NCBI GenBank assembly: GCA_029857655.1
Contig: JAOUGR010000036.1
Location: forward strand, 1-11,486
DNA from: Gammaproteobacteria bacterium
Lineage (GTDB): Bacteria > Pseudomonadota > Gammaproteobacteria > Steroidobacterales > Steroidobacteraceae
Length of the DNA: 11,486 bases
Reading direction: 5' to 3'
The notes beneath the pieces are model-generated. The model was given only the letters and a program-made list of their open reading frames with translations, was not told where the DNA came from and made no database searches. The position numbers and the translations under genes were made by a program. Position 1 is the first letter of the stretch, and every line of letters begins with the position of its first letter. Positions 1 through 7,417 of the stretch are shown piece after piece.

Positions 1-648
1 GCGTTCATGGATCGACGGCAGGCGCGCAAGTATCGCGGCCTCCCCGTCAACATCGGCTCCCTCGATCGCCGCGGCCAGCAATCCCACGCTGAGGGCGGGC
101 AATGCGCGGCGCGCGACCGGCGCAAAGCTCAGGTGCCAGGGTTCAGGCTGCACACCCGCACCTGCGCGCGTGTACGGCCGGTAGAAACCGTAGCGGCGCA
201 TGTGATCGTCGAGCCAGCGTGACAGCGGCGCGAATGGCCCGCCGCGCCTGAATTCCTCCCGCTCGAGTCTCGCCTTGTAGCCGCCGGCAACCACGCGCCC
301 GTCCACGACGTCGATGTCGCTGCCCCAGTGATGCCGGCTCGCACCCGGCAATGCTGACCACAGCAGGATTGTTTCCACCCGCTTCTCGGGCGGCAGACGG
401 CGCAAGTCGGCGGGCCGGCCCCTGCGATCGAGCGCCGGCCGCTCGCCGCGATATTTCGCGTTCCAGATCCGGCGCTGGCGCTCGAAGTCGCGGAATGACG
501 AAACGGGAAGCAAGTCGATGCCTGCGCCCGCGGCGCCCTCCCGCATCGCAAGAAAAGCGTCCACCACGGCGGCATGCAGCATGCAGCGGGGGGACACCAG
601 GTCGACGATATGGCCGCTATCGCGGCCGGTCAGTTGCAGCGCGTCCAA
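1..648 (-). CDS. M15-family D-alanyl-D-alanine carboxypeptidase-like peptidase, partial (3' end outside window)
   Basis: This is a VanY/PF02557-type zinc peptidase, expected to trim D-Ala-D-Ala ends of peptidoglycan peptides. The minus frame stays open from above position 700 to the window edge. Numbering from a TTG at 648, a region typical of the family (IDLLPVSSFRDFERQRRIWN, residues 44-63) leads to SRHHWGSDID at 104-113, which supplies zinc ligands His106 and Asp113. PEPWH at 168-172 supplies the catalytic Glu169 and third zinc ligand His172. All catalytic residues are therefore present; only the C-terminus is cut off, after about 216 residues. The start is uncertain: no in-frame ATG exists near the expected N-terminus, no clear Shine-Dalgarno is seen, and TTG 648 (LDALQLTG) is the best guess. 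No signal peptide is visible from that start. It is divergent from the GGDEF-EAL gene. The family call is secure; the exact substrate is inferred. Confidence 0.85.
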   Translation of the reverse strand, partial: MDALQLTGRDSGHIVDLVSPRCMLHAAVVDAFLAMREGAAGAGIDLLPVSSFRDFERQRRIWNAKYRGERPALDRRGRPADLRRLPPEKRVETILLWSALPGASRHHWGSDIDVVDGRVVAGGYKARLEREEFRRGGPFAPLSRWLDDHMRRYGFYRPYTRAGAGVQPEPWHLSFAPVARRALPALSVGLLAAAIEGADVDGEAAILARLPSIHER

Positions 649-667
649 GCGGGCGATGCTACCGCAC

Positions 668-798
668 CGGGGAGCCCCCGAGTAACGCCCCCAAAAAAGG
701 CTTGCGCTGTCGCCCGCCGCGAGGCGGCGTATGATGACCGGGCCGGCACAGACCGGCCTATCCAGGATAATCGGGGGACGGTGCAGCGGCACCGCTGC
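668..798. repeat. Cluster of five short perfect inverted repeats in the divergent intergenic region
   Basis: The 157 bp between the peptidase and the GGDEF-EAL gene holds five perfect inverted repeats: CGGGG-agc-CCCCG (668-680), CGCCGC-gag-GCGGCG (715-729), GGCCGG-cacaga-CCGGCC (741-758), TATCC-a-GGATA (759-769) and GCAGCGG-ca-CCGCTGC (783-798). The last ends 7 nt before the ATG at 806, where a ribosome-binding site should lie. -10-like hexamers TATGAT (730-735) and GATAAT (766-771) are present on the plus strand, but neither has a convincing -35 partner. High GC makes short palindromes common, so function is inferred; the repeats themselves are directly visible. No known riboswitch consensus was recognised. 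Confidence 0.5.
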
Positions 799-805
799 GG
801 CGGAA

Positions 806-2944
806 ATGAAGCCTTCATTCAAGACCCGAGCGCTCGTCATGGCGACCGTCGCCAGCGCGATGCTGCTCATCGTGCTGCTCATGCTCGCCGCCATCGACCT
901 GCGGCTCGACATTGCCGCGGACACCGAACTGGTTCAACAGGTCGCCGCAAGCCAGGAGTTGCGGCGCACGGGTGGAATCGCCGCAGCGCTCGACGAGCGC
1001 CGCAGCTCGGATTTCGAGCGCCGGCTGCTCCTGCTGGCCGGCGGTGGCCTGCTGTTGCTCGGCGTCGCGTTTGCGGTGGCCTGGCGATTCGCTGAGCGCA
1101 TAGAACGCCCGATGGAGGAATTGCGCGATGCAGTGAACCAGCTGGCAGGCGGCAACTGGGCGACCCACATCGAGACACCCGAGGGAGGTTACGGCGCGGG
1201 ACTGGCGCGCGCGCTCGAGAATCTGCGCCTGAACCTGAGCGACCACGCGGCGACCGGCCGCGCGCTCGACATCATGCTCGACAGCATGAATGACGCTGTA
1301 TTCGTGACTTCGCCCGAAGGCATGATCAAGCGCGTGAATGTGGCGGCGTCGCAGCTCCTCGGCTGGTCGCAGGGCGAGCTGCTGGGACGCGAACTCGCCT
1401 ATGTGATCTCCGACCAGGACCGCACGAATTTCAACATCGAGCAGGCCGCCAACGACATGCTCGAATTGACGGTCAGGACGAAGAACGGGCAGACGATCCC
1501 GGTGTCGTTGTCAGGCTCGGTCATCGCGGCGGACGATCCGCGCTTCCAGGGCTGCATATTCGTCGCGCGCAACATCACCGAGCGCAAGCGTGCCGAACGC
1601 CGGATCAGGTACCTCGCACGCTACGACACGCTGACCAAGATCCCGAATCGCCTGCAATTCCAGCATTCGCTGCAGCAGGCCATCGCCCGTGCGCGCAAGA
1701 GCGACCAGGCACTCGCGCTGGTCTATATCGACCTCGACCACTTCAAGGAGGTCAACGACACCTTTGGCCATGCGGCCGGCGACCGAGCGCTCGAAATCCT
1801 CAGCGAGCGGATGATCGGACGCATGCCCAACGGCACGATGCTGGGCCGGCTCGCGGGCGACGAGTTCGCCGCATTCATCGAGAACCTGCCGCGTGGCGAG
1901 GACAACCGTGCGGCCGTCGCAGCGCTCGCCAGGGAGCTGCTCGACGAGCTGGGGCGCCCATTCCAGCTCGGTCAGCACGAACTTTATGTCACCAGCAGCC
2001 TCGGAATCGCGTTCTGCCCGCAGGATGCGGACAACGTCGTCGACCTGATCCGCGACGCCGATGCCGCGATGTATCACTCGAAGCAGAATGGCGGCAACAG
2101 CCACAGCTTCTTCACGACCGAAATGAGCGCGATCGCGGTCGAACGCTTGATGCTGAAGAGCAAGCTCAGGCGCGCGATAGAGCGCGACGAGCTCATGATG
2201 TTCTATCAGCCCAAGATCGACCTGCGCAATGGCCGCGTCGTGGGCGGCGAAGCGCTGTTGCGCTGGCGGCTGGCCGGCCACGGCGACATTCCGCCGATGC
2301 AGTTCATCCCGCTGGCGGAAGAGTCGAACCTGATCCAGGAAATCGGCGAATGGGTCCTCAAGCGGGTCTGCAATGACTACCGGAGCTGGCAGGACCAGGT
2401 GCCCAAGCCCGGCCGCATTTCCATCAACCTGTCGTTGAAGCAGCTGCGCCAGGCGGAGTTCCTGACGCGCTACCGCTCGGTTTTTGATGACACCGGCGTG
2501 GCGCCTTCGAATTTCGAGCTCGAGATCACCGAGACGACCCTGATGACCGATGCGCGGCGCATGGTGCGGCTGCTCGACGAGCTCTATGCGATGGGACTGC
2601 ACCTGTCGATCGACGATTTCGGGACCGGCTATTCTTCACTGTCTGCGCTGCAGCAGTTCCCGGTCGGCACGCTCAAGATCGACCAGTCTTTCGTGCGCCA
2701 CGCCGCCGTGTCGCGCGAGGATGCGACGCTCGTTCGCACGATCGTCGAAATGGGAAAGAATCTCGACCTCGAGGTCGTTGCCGAAGGCATCGAGTCCAAG
2801 GAGCAGCTGGCCTACCTTCGCAGCATCGACTGCCAATATGGCCAGGGGCGGCTGTTCGGAGAGCCCATGCTGGCCACCGATTTCCTGCAGCTGCTGGTGA
2901 CGCAGGCCCGCGGCACCTTGCGCTACGGGGGCATGTTCGGCTGA
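806..2944 (+). CDS. Membrane-bound HAMP-PAS-GGDEF-EAL cyclic-di-GMP signalling protein
   Basis: This 712-residue inner-membrane protein should synthesise and/or degrade cyclic-di-GMP. TM1 is at about 10-30, a short periplasmic loop of roughly 43 residues follows, and TM2 is at about 74-95. Then come HAMP (about 96-147), PAS (about 152-260), GGDEF (about 265-435) and EAL (about 447-700). The GGDEF signature reads AGDEF (350-354), a tolerated variant; ARYDTLTKIPNR, Asp309, Asn317 and Asp326 are present. No RxxD inhibitory site precedes it. The EAL domain looks catalytically complete: EAL 482-484, Asn541, Glu573 in EITE, Asp603/Asp604 in DDFGTGYSS, Lys624, Glu660 and Gln680. ATG 806 is chosen because TM1 starts right after MKPSFKTR; an in-frame ATG at 731 would add 25 residues of non-family sequence. 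No strong Shine-Dalgarno is seen. An alcohol dehydrogenase gene follows after 11 bp. The net activity cannot be told from sequence. Confidence 0.93.
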   Translation: MKPSFKTRALVMATVASAMLLIVLLMLAAIDLRLDIAADTELVQQVAASQELRRTGGIAAALDERRSSDFERRLLLLAGGGLLLLGVAFAVAWRFAERIERPMEELRDAVNQLAGGNWATHIETPEGGYGAGLARALENLRLNLSDHAATGRALDIMLDSMNDAVFVTSPEGMIKRVNVAASQLLGWSQGELLGRELAYVISDQDRTNFNIEQAANDMLELTVRTKNGQTIPVSLSGSVIAADDPRFQGCIFVARNITERKRAERRIRYLARYDTLTKIPNRLQFQHSLQQAIARARKSDQALALVYIDLDHFKEVNDTFGHAAGDRALEILSERMIGRMPNGTMLGRLAGDEFAAFIENLPRGEDNRAAVAALARELLDELGRPFQLGQHELYVTSSLGIAFCPQDADNVVDLIRDADAAMYHSKQNGGNSHSFFTTEMSAIAVERLMLKSKLRRAIERDELMMFYQPKIDLRNGRVVGGEALLRWRLAGHGDIPPMQFIPLAEESNLIQEIGEWVLKRVCNDYRSWQDQVPKPGRISINLSLKQLRQAEFLTRYRSVFDDTGVAPSNFELEITETTLMTDARRMVRLLDELYAMGLHLSIDDFGTGYSSLSALQQFPVGTLKIDQSFVRHAAVSREDATLVRTIVEMGKNLDLEVVAEGIESKEQLAYLRSIDCQYGQGRLFGEPMLATDFLQLLVTQARGTLRYGGMFG

Positions 2945-2955
2945 GCCAGTCTGCC

Positions 2956-3936
2956 ATGCGCGCCATGCTCCTCACGCGCGCCGGTGCACCACTCGAAGCC
3001 GTGGATATGGCCATGCCACAGCCAGGTCGCGGCGAGCTGTTGCTGCGGGTGCGCGCCTGTGCAGTCTGCCGCACAGACCTGCACATCGTGGATGGGGAGT
3101 TGCCCGGACTGCGGCCACCGCGCATTCCCGGACACGAGATCGTGTGCGAGGCGGTTGCCGCCGGTCCCGGTGTCGAGATGCCGAAGGCTGCCCGACTTGG
3201 CGTACCCTGGCTCGGCTGGACCTGCGGGGAGTGCGAACATTGCCGCGCCGGCCGCGAGAATCTCTGCGACTCGGCCCGCTTTACCGGCTGGCAGGTCGAC
3301 GGCGGATTCGCCGAGTACGTCGTTGCAAATCACCGCTACTGCCTGCCGATTCCGGATTGCTTCAGCGATGCCGAGGCTGCTCCGTTGCTGTGCGCCGGAC
3401 TGATCGGCTATCGGGCGCTGGCTGCCACAGGGGTGGCGGGCAGGCTCGGACTTTTCGGTTTCGGCGCCGCTGCGCACATTGTCACGCAGCTTGCGCGCCA
3501 CGAGGGTCGCGAGGTCCATGCCTTCGTGCGGCCCGGTGACAGAGCCGCAGCGTCCTTCGCGCGCGGGCTGGGCTGCGTCTGGGCCGGACCGAGCGATCAG
3601 CCCGGGCCGGTGCCGCTGGACGCGGCGATCCTGTTCGCGCCGGTCGGTGCACTGGTACCGACGGCGCTCGCGTCAGTGCGCAAGGGCGGTCGCGTCGTGT
3701 GCGCGGGTATCCACATGAGTGACATTCCTGCGTTCCCATATGCGCTGTTGTGGGGTGAACGCAGCCTGTGCTCGGTCGCAAACCTGACCCGGCGCGACGG
3801 CCAGGAATTCATGGCCCTGGCCGGGCGCGTGCCGCTCAGGACTTCCGTCGAGGTGCTGCCACTTGAGTCTGCCAACGAGGCGCTGGCCCGTCTCCGGGGC
3901 GGCGCGGTGCAGGGCGCGCTGGTGCTCGTGCCCTGA
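2956..3936 (+). CDS. Zinc-dependent alcohol dehydrogenase (MDR superfamily, AdhA-like)
   Basis: This 326-residue cytoplasmic medium-chain dehydrogenase should interconvert alcohols and aldehydes using NAD(P). The GroES-like N-terminal half carries the catalytic zinc ligands Cys38 (CRTD), His60 (GHE) and Cys146 (LLCAG). The structural zinc site is complete, with Cys90, Cys93, Cys96 and Cys104 (CGECEHC...C). The Rossmann half has GFGAAAH (168-174) where many relatives have GxGGxG, a variant I associate with the zinc-binding alcohol dehydrogenase subfamily modelled as TIGR02822. Length is normal for that subfamily. ATG 2956 gives the usual MRAMLL start. It begins 11 bp after the GGDEF-EAL stop and is probably co-transcribed, although no functional link is obvious. 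It converges on the SlyB-like gene 15 bp downstream. The substrate is unknown. Confidence 0.92.
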   Translation: MRAMLLTRAGAPLEAVDMAMPQPGRGELLLRVRACAVCRTDLHIVDGELPGLRPPRIPGHEIVCEAVAAGPGVEMPKAARLGVPWLGWTCGECEHCRAGRENLCDSARFTGWQVDGGFAEYVVANHRYCLPIPDCFSDAEAAPLLCAGLIGYRALAATGVAGRLGLFGFGAAAHIVTQLARHEGREVHAFVRPGDRAAASFARGLGCVWAGPSDQPGPVPLDAAILFAPVGALVPTALASVRKGGRVVCAGIHMSDIPAFPYALLWGERSLCSVANLTRRDGQEFMALAGRVPLRTSVEVLPLESANEALARLRGGAVQGALVLVP

Positions 3937-3951
3937 ACGTCGGTTGCTTTC

Positions 3952-4260
3952 TCAGAGCTTCGCGACCCGCGCCGTGCCGTCGCGGCGCATGTAAATCCTG
4001 ACGCGCTCGCCGATCCTGAATGATTCGTCGCGAGACTGCTCGACCGCGATGGTGCGACCGCCGTCCAGTTCAACAGTAATCTGCCAGGCGTCCTCACGGG
4101 CCGCATGCTCCTCGATCGCCTGGCCCGCCACGGCACCGGCGACCGCACCGACCGCTGCAGCGATACGGCGGCCCGAACCGCCGGGTCCGCGGGAAGCAGG
4201 TCCATCTGGACTGCTAACGTGCGAGCCTGCCTCGTGGTTGACGCGACGTGCCTGCCGCAT
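3952..4260 (-). CDS. SlyB-like glycine-zipper protein, probably 5'-truncated
   Basis: This 102-residue protein matches the C-terminal half of SlyB-type outer-membrane glycine-zipper (2TM) lipoproteins. It has GAVAGAVAG at 38-46 and QAIEEHAAREDAWQITVELD, GGRTIAVEQ and SFRIGERVRIY at 47-90. Full-length relatives are about 150 residues, with a lipoprotein signal and a first glycine-zipper segment; neither is present here. The first 30 residues (MRQARRVNHEAGSHV...) are polar and charged and look unrelated to a signal peptide. No Shine-Dalgarno precedes ATG 4260. The start lies 5 bp from the divergent antiporter start, leaving no room for ordinary promoters outside coding sequence. It is most likely a remnant left by rearrangement, or its real start is internal. 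Either way the product would not be exported as a normal SlyB. Confidence 0.55.
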   Translation of the reverse strand: MRQARRVNHEAGSHVSSPDGPASRGPGGSGRRIAAAVGAVAGAVAGQAIEEHAAREDAWQITVELDGGRTIAVEQSRDESFRIGERVRIYMRRDGTARVAKL

Positions 4261-4265
4261 AGAGC

Positions 4266-6254
4266 ATGAGCCCGATGGAAGGAACCGTACTGGAAGACGT
4301 CCTGCTGCTGCTTGCCGCCACGCTTGCAGTCGTGGTCAGCCTGCGCCGCCTGCGGATGCCATTGATCATCGGCTTCCTGGCGGTCGGCATGGCCGTCGGT
4401 CCCTATGCGCTCGGCTGGGTGGCCGCGACGGAGACCACCCGGGCGCTGGCCGAGTTCGGCATCGTATTCCTGCTGTTCACGCTGGGGCTCGAGTTCTCGC
4501 TGCCGCGCTTGATCGCGACGCGCGGCGAGGTGTTCCTGCTCGGCAGCCTGCAGGTCGGTGTGACCACCGCCGCGGTAGCCGCAATTGCGCTGGCTTTCGA
4601 CGTGCCCCTGGTGGTCGCCGTCGTGCTGGGTGGCGCAGTCGCAATGTCCTCGACCGCGATCGTGCTCCAGCAGCTGACCCAGCAGGGCGAGCTCAATCGC
4701 ACGCACGGGCGGCTCGCATTTGGCACGCTGCTGTTCCAGGACCTCGCCGTCGTGCCATTCCTCGCCCTGGCGGGCGTACTGGCCTCCGGCGATGTCGCAA
4801 GCTCCACAACGGAAATGACATTCGCGATCCTGAAGGCCGCAATCGCGCTCGTCATCGTGCTGGCGACCGGACGCTGGCTGCTGCGCCCGCTGTTTCACGA
4901 GATCGCGGCGAGCGGCGCGCCGGAACTCTTCACATTTGCCGTGCTATTCGTCGCGATGGGTTCGGCCTGGGCCACCCACGCAGTCGGGCTCACCTTTGCC
5001 CTCGGAGCATTCCTCGCCGGGATGATGCTGGCCGAGACCGAGTACCGTTACCAGGTCGAGGCAGGCATCCGGCCGTTCCGCGACACACTGCTCGGTCTTT
5101 TCTTCGTGACCATCGGCATGCAGCTCGATATCCCGGGGCTGTTCCGCCAGCTGCCCGCCGTGACCGCGATCCTGGCCGGAATGCTGGTGCTGAAGACCGT
5201 GATCGTAATGCTGGCTGCGCGTGGCTTCGCGGGCCAGTGGTTCAAGGCGCTGCGCACCGGCATCGTGCTGTCCGAGGGCGGCGAGTTCGGCTTCGCGCTG
5301 CTGACGCTGTTGCTGCAGAACCGCCTGATCGCCTCGGAAATCACGCAACCCCTGCTCGCAGCGATCACGCTCAGCATGGTGCTGTCGCCACTCCTGATCC
5401 GGCACAACAAGCGCATCGCCCAGCTCGTGTTGCACGAGAGCGGACCGGTGCAGACCGAAATCGCGCGCTTCGATGCCGCGACCCAGGCGCTAGCCGCACG
5501 CGATCACGTGATCCTGTGTGGCTACGGCCGCGTTGGCCAGAATGTCGCACGCGTGCTGGAGGGCCAGGGCTTCGAGTACCTCGCGCTGGACCTGGACCCG
5601 TTTCGCGTCCGTACCGCGCGGGAAGCCGGCGACTCGATCATCTACGGCGATGCCGCCGATGAAAGACTGCTGTGCTCGATGGGTCTCGAGCATGCCAGTG
5701 CCGTCATCGTCACCTTCTCCGATCCGGAACGGTCACTCAGGATCGTGGAAGCGGTGCGGCGCGCGCGCGCCTTCGTTCCGGTGCTGGTGCGCACGGTTGA
5801 CGACACTCAGCTCGAGGAGCTGCACGCAGCCGGGGCTACGGAAGTCGTTCCGGAAACGCTCGAAGCGGCGCTTACGCTGGTCTCGCACGCCCTGATCGTG
5901 CTCGACGTGCCGATGTCGCGTGTGCTGCGCACGGTCGGGGAAATACGCAGGCAGCGCTACAAGATCCTGCGAACGGTATTCCGGCGCGAGGGCGCGGAGC
6001 TCATCGATGAATCGCATGCGCTGCGTGAGGAGCTGCACACGGTGGTACTGCCGCCGGGCGCGTGGTCGGTCGCCCGCACGCTGCGCGAAGTCCGCGAGCA
6101 CGGCGCCGAGGTTTCATTCACGGCGGTCCGGCGCGCCGGCATCGTCGGGCGCGAGCCCGATCAGGACATGAAACTGCGCGAGGGCGACGTCGTGGTCCTG
6201 TTCGGCACGCCGGAGGCGAATGAGCACGCCGAAGCCGTGCTGCTCGCGGGCTAG
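4266..6254 (+). CDS. KefB/KefC-type CPA2 monovalent cation:proton antiporter with RCK domains
   Basis: This 662-residue inner-membrane protein should exchange K+ (or Na+) for protons. About 380 N-terminal residues form a multi-helix Na/H-exchanger domain with family motifs LLFTLGLEFSLPR, AMSSTAIVLQQL, LAFGTLLFQDLAVVP (the Asp of FQD being the conserved transport residue), FLAGMMLAETEYRYQVEAGI and GLFFVTIGMQLD. A TrkA-N/RCK_N domain begins near residue 411 with DHVILCGYGRVGQNVARVLE, a nucleotide-binding GxGxxG fold. An RCK_C (TrkA-C) domain occupies about 585-660 and ends in DVVVLFGTPEANEHAEAVLL. E. coli KefB/KefC are shorter and, as far as I recall, lack that last domain, so glutathione gating should not be assumed. 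No KefF/KefG-like partner gene is adjacent. ATG 4266 is used; ATG 4275 is equally possible. It converges on the DUF4097 gene 13 bp downstream. Confidence 0.93.
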   Translation: MSPMEGTVLEDVLLLLAATLAVVVSLRRLRMPLIIGFLAVGMAVGPYALGWVAATETTRALAEFGIVFLLFTLGLEFSLPRLIATRGEVFLLGSLQVGVTTAAVAAIALAFDVPLVVAVVLGGAVAMSSTAIVLQQLTQQGELNRTHGRLAFGTLLFQDLAVVPFLALAGVLASGDVASSTTEMTFAILKAAIALVIVLATGRWLLRPLFHEIAASGAPELFTFAVLFVAMGSAWATHAVGLTFALGAFLAGMMLAETEYRYQVEAGIRPFRDTLLGLFFVTIGMQLDIPGLFRQLPAVTAILAGMLVLKTVIVMLAARGFAGQWFKALRTGIVLSEGGEFGFALLTLLLQNRLIASEITQPLLAAITLSMVLSPLLIRHNKRIAQLVLHESGPVQTEIARFDAATQALAARDHVILCGYGRVGQNVARVLEGQGFEYLALDLDPFRVRTAREAGDSIIYGDAADERLLCSMGLEHASAVIVTFSDPERSLRIVEAVRRARAFVPVLVRTVDDTQLEELHAAGATEVVPETLEAALTLVSHALIVLDVPMSRVLRTVGEIRRQRYKILRTVFRREGAELIDESHALREELHTVVLPPGAWSVARTLREVREHGAEVSFTAVRRAGIVGREPDQDMKLREGDVVVLFGTPEANEHAEAVLLAG

Positions 6255-6267
6255 GAGACCAGAGGAC

Positions 6268-7407
6268 TCAGTCCGCGGCCACGATGATGTCGACGCCGCC
6301 GGAGCCGGTGTCGATGACGCCGCTGCCGGCGCCATCCAGCAGCCTGACTGTCGTGGCGCCGTGCCTGGATTCCGTGATCGTCGCACCTGGAGCATTCACG
6401 TCCACGTGGCCGCTGCCGGTATCGATCACGATTTCCATCGAGGGGGCGCTTTCTGATTGCAGGCGTACGCTGCCGGAGCCGGTATCGACGTGCAGGCGCC
6501 TGAGAGCAGAGAGATCGCCGTCGATCGAGACGCTGCCGGAACCAGTATCCACATCGAGCTCAGTCACATTCGAGACGCTCTTGGCGAGCACGCCGCCAGA
6601 GCCGGTGTCCGCTGCGATCGTGCCGCTGAAGCCCTCGATCGTGACCCTGCCGGAGCCCGTGTCCGCCCGCAATACTCCCGAACCGCCGCGGATCTCGACG
6701 CTGCCGGAACCGGTGCCGGCGTCGATCTCGCAGCTGCAATCCGTGATCGTCACGGAACCGCTGCCGGTGTCTGCGCCCACGCGGCCCTTGTGTCCCGAAA
6801 CCTCGACGTCTCCACTGCCGCTGTCCAGCAGGAGCCGCCCCTCCCCGGCTGTCGATCGCAGCGCACCGCTGCCGCCGTCAAGACGCAATTCGCCTGAGTA
6901 GCCTTGTGCTGCGGCCGCGCCGAACACGTTCCTGACATCGAGCTTCGCTCCCACCGGCGCCCGGACCAGCAGGTCGACGCGGACCACCGGCGCCTTGTCG
7001 CGATCGCCTGTAAGCCGGATCCGCTCGCCGAGGTACTCCGCGTACATCGCGCCCCACCAGGAGCGGGGACCCGCGGCGTAATAGATCTTCGGGAATTTGT
7101 CCTTCGGGAAAGCGACGTGGAACCTCGATCCCGCGCCGACGTCGCGAGTCCGGTAGTCGATTGCCCGCACGAGTGCATCGGCTTCGGCCTGCGAATCGGC
7201 TTCAATCGTGGCGGTCGCCGTGATGTGAAAACCTGCTTCCGTGCCGCGCTCGACACGAATGTCGCCGATCAGGTTGCGCAATTCGAGCCCGGCTGCCGGG
7301 TCAGTCTTGTACTGCCAGGCCCGGGTCAGTGTCGCCGTCGCCGCCGTGGCGGGCAGGCAGGCAGTCAGCAGAACGAGCGTCATGGCGGCCCGGATCATCG
7401 TGCGCAT
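6268..7407 (-). CDS. Exported DUF4097-type beta-strand repeat protein, possible lipoprotein
   Basis: This 379-residue envelope protein has a DUF4097 (putative adhesin) right-handed beta-repeat core. The N-terminus MRTMIRAAMTLVLLTACLPATAA is a signal peptide: LTAC (14-17) fits a lipobox with Cys17 as lipid anchor, while cleavage after ATAA would give a soluble periplasmic form. From about residue 195 to 370 there are nine copies of a [D/G][T/S]GSG turn followed by an alternating hydrophobic strand. Spacing is 18 residues for the first four intervals, then 20-21, with one gap of 37. The chosen ATG sits 7 nt downstream of GAGGAG, a strong Shine-Dalgarno that begins at the permease stop codon 10 bp away. 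It is the last gene of the GntR/ABC operon. The biochemical role of DUF4097 is not established; an envelope structural or sensing role alongside the transporter is inferred. Confidence 0.88.
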   Translation of the reverse strand: MRTMIRAAMTLVLLTACLPATAATATLTRAWQYKTDPAAGLELRNLIGDIRVERGTEAGFHITATATIEADSQAEADALVRAIDYRTRDVGAGSRFHVAFPKDKFPKIYYAAGPRSWWGAMYAEYLGERIRLTGDRDKAPVVRVDLLVRAPVGAKLDVRNVFGAAAAQGYSGELRLDGGSGALRSTAGEGRLLLDSGSGDVEVSGHKGRVGADTGSGSVTITDCSCEIDAGTGSGSVEIRGGSGVLRADTGSGRVTIEGFSGTIAADTGSGGVLAKSVSNVTELDVDTGSGSVSIDGDLSALRRLHVDTGSGSVRLQSESAPSMEIVIDTGSGHVDVNAPGATITESRHGATTVRLLDGAGSGVIDTGSGGVDIIVAAD

Positions 7408-7417
7408 CGGCTTCTCC

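Noticed and set aside
731..805. Upstream ATG 731 as start of the GGDEF-EAL protein
   Set aside because: It would place 25 residues of non-family sequence, encoded by the inverted-repeat region, before the first membrane helix; ATG 806 gives a normal N-terminus.
1511..2602. Long minus-strand open frame of 363 codons inside the GGDEF-EAL gene
   Set aside because: High-GC shadow frame opposite a gene with complete domain motifs; the translation shows no recognisable domain.
3597..4898. Minus-strand open frame of 433 codons spanning the ADH end, SlyB-like gene and antiporter start
   Set aside because: It crosses three unrelated well-supported genes and its translation is low-complexity Arg/Gln/Ala-rich, typical of a GC-rich shadow.
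6284..6901. Plus-strand open frame of 205 codons with repeated LPEPVS
   Set aside because: It is antisense to the DTGSG repeats of the DUF4097 gene; its repetitiveness mirrors that gene, it has no Shine-Dalgarno, and the minus frame has a signal peptide and operon context.
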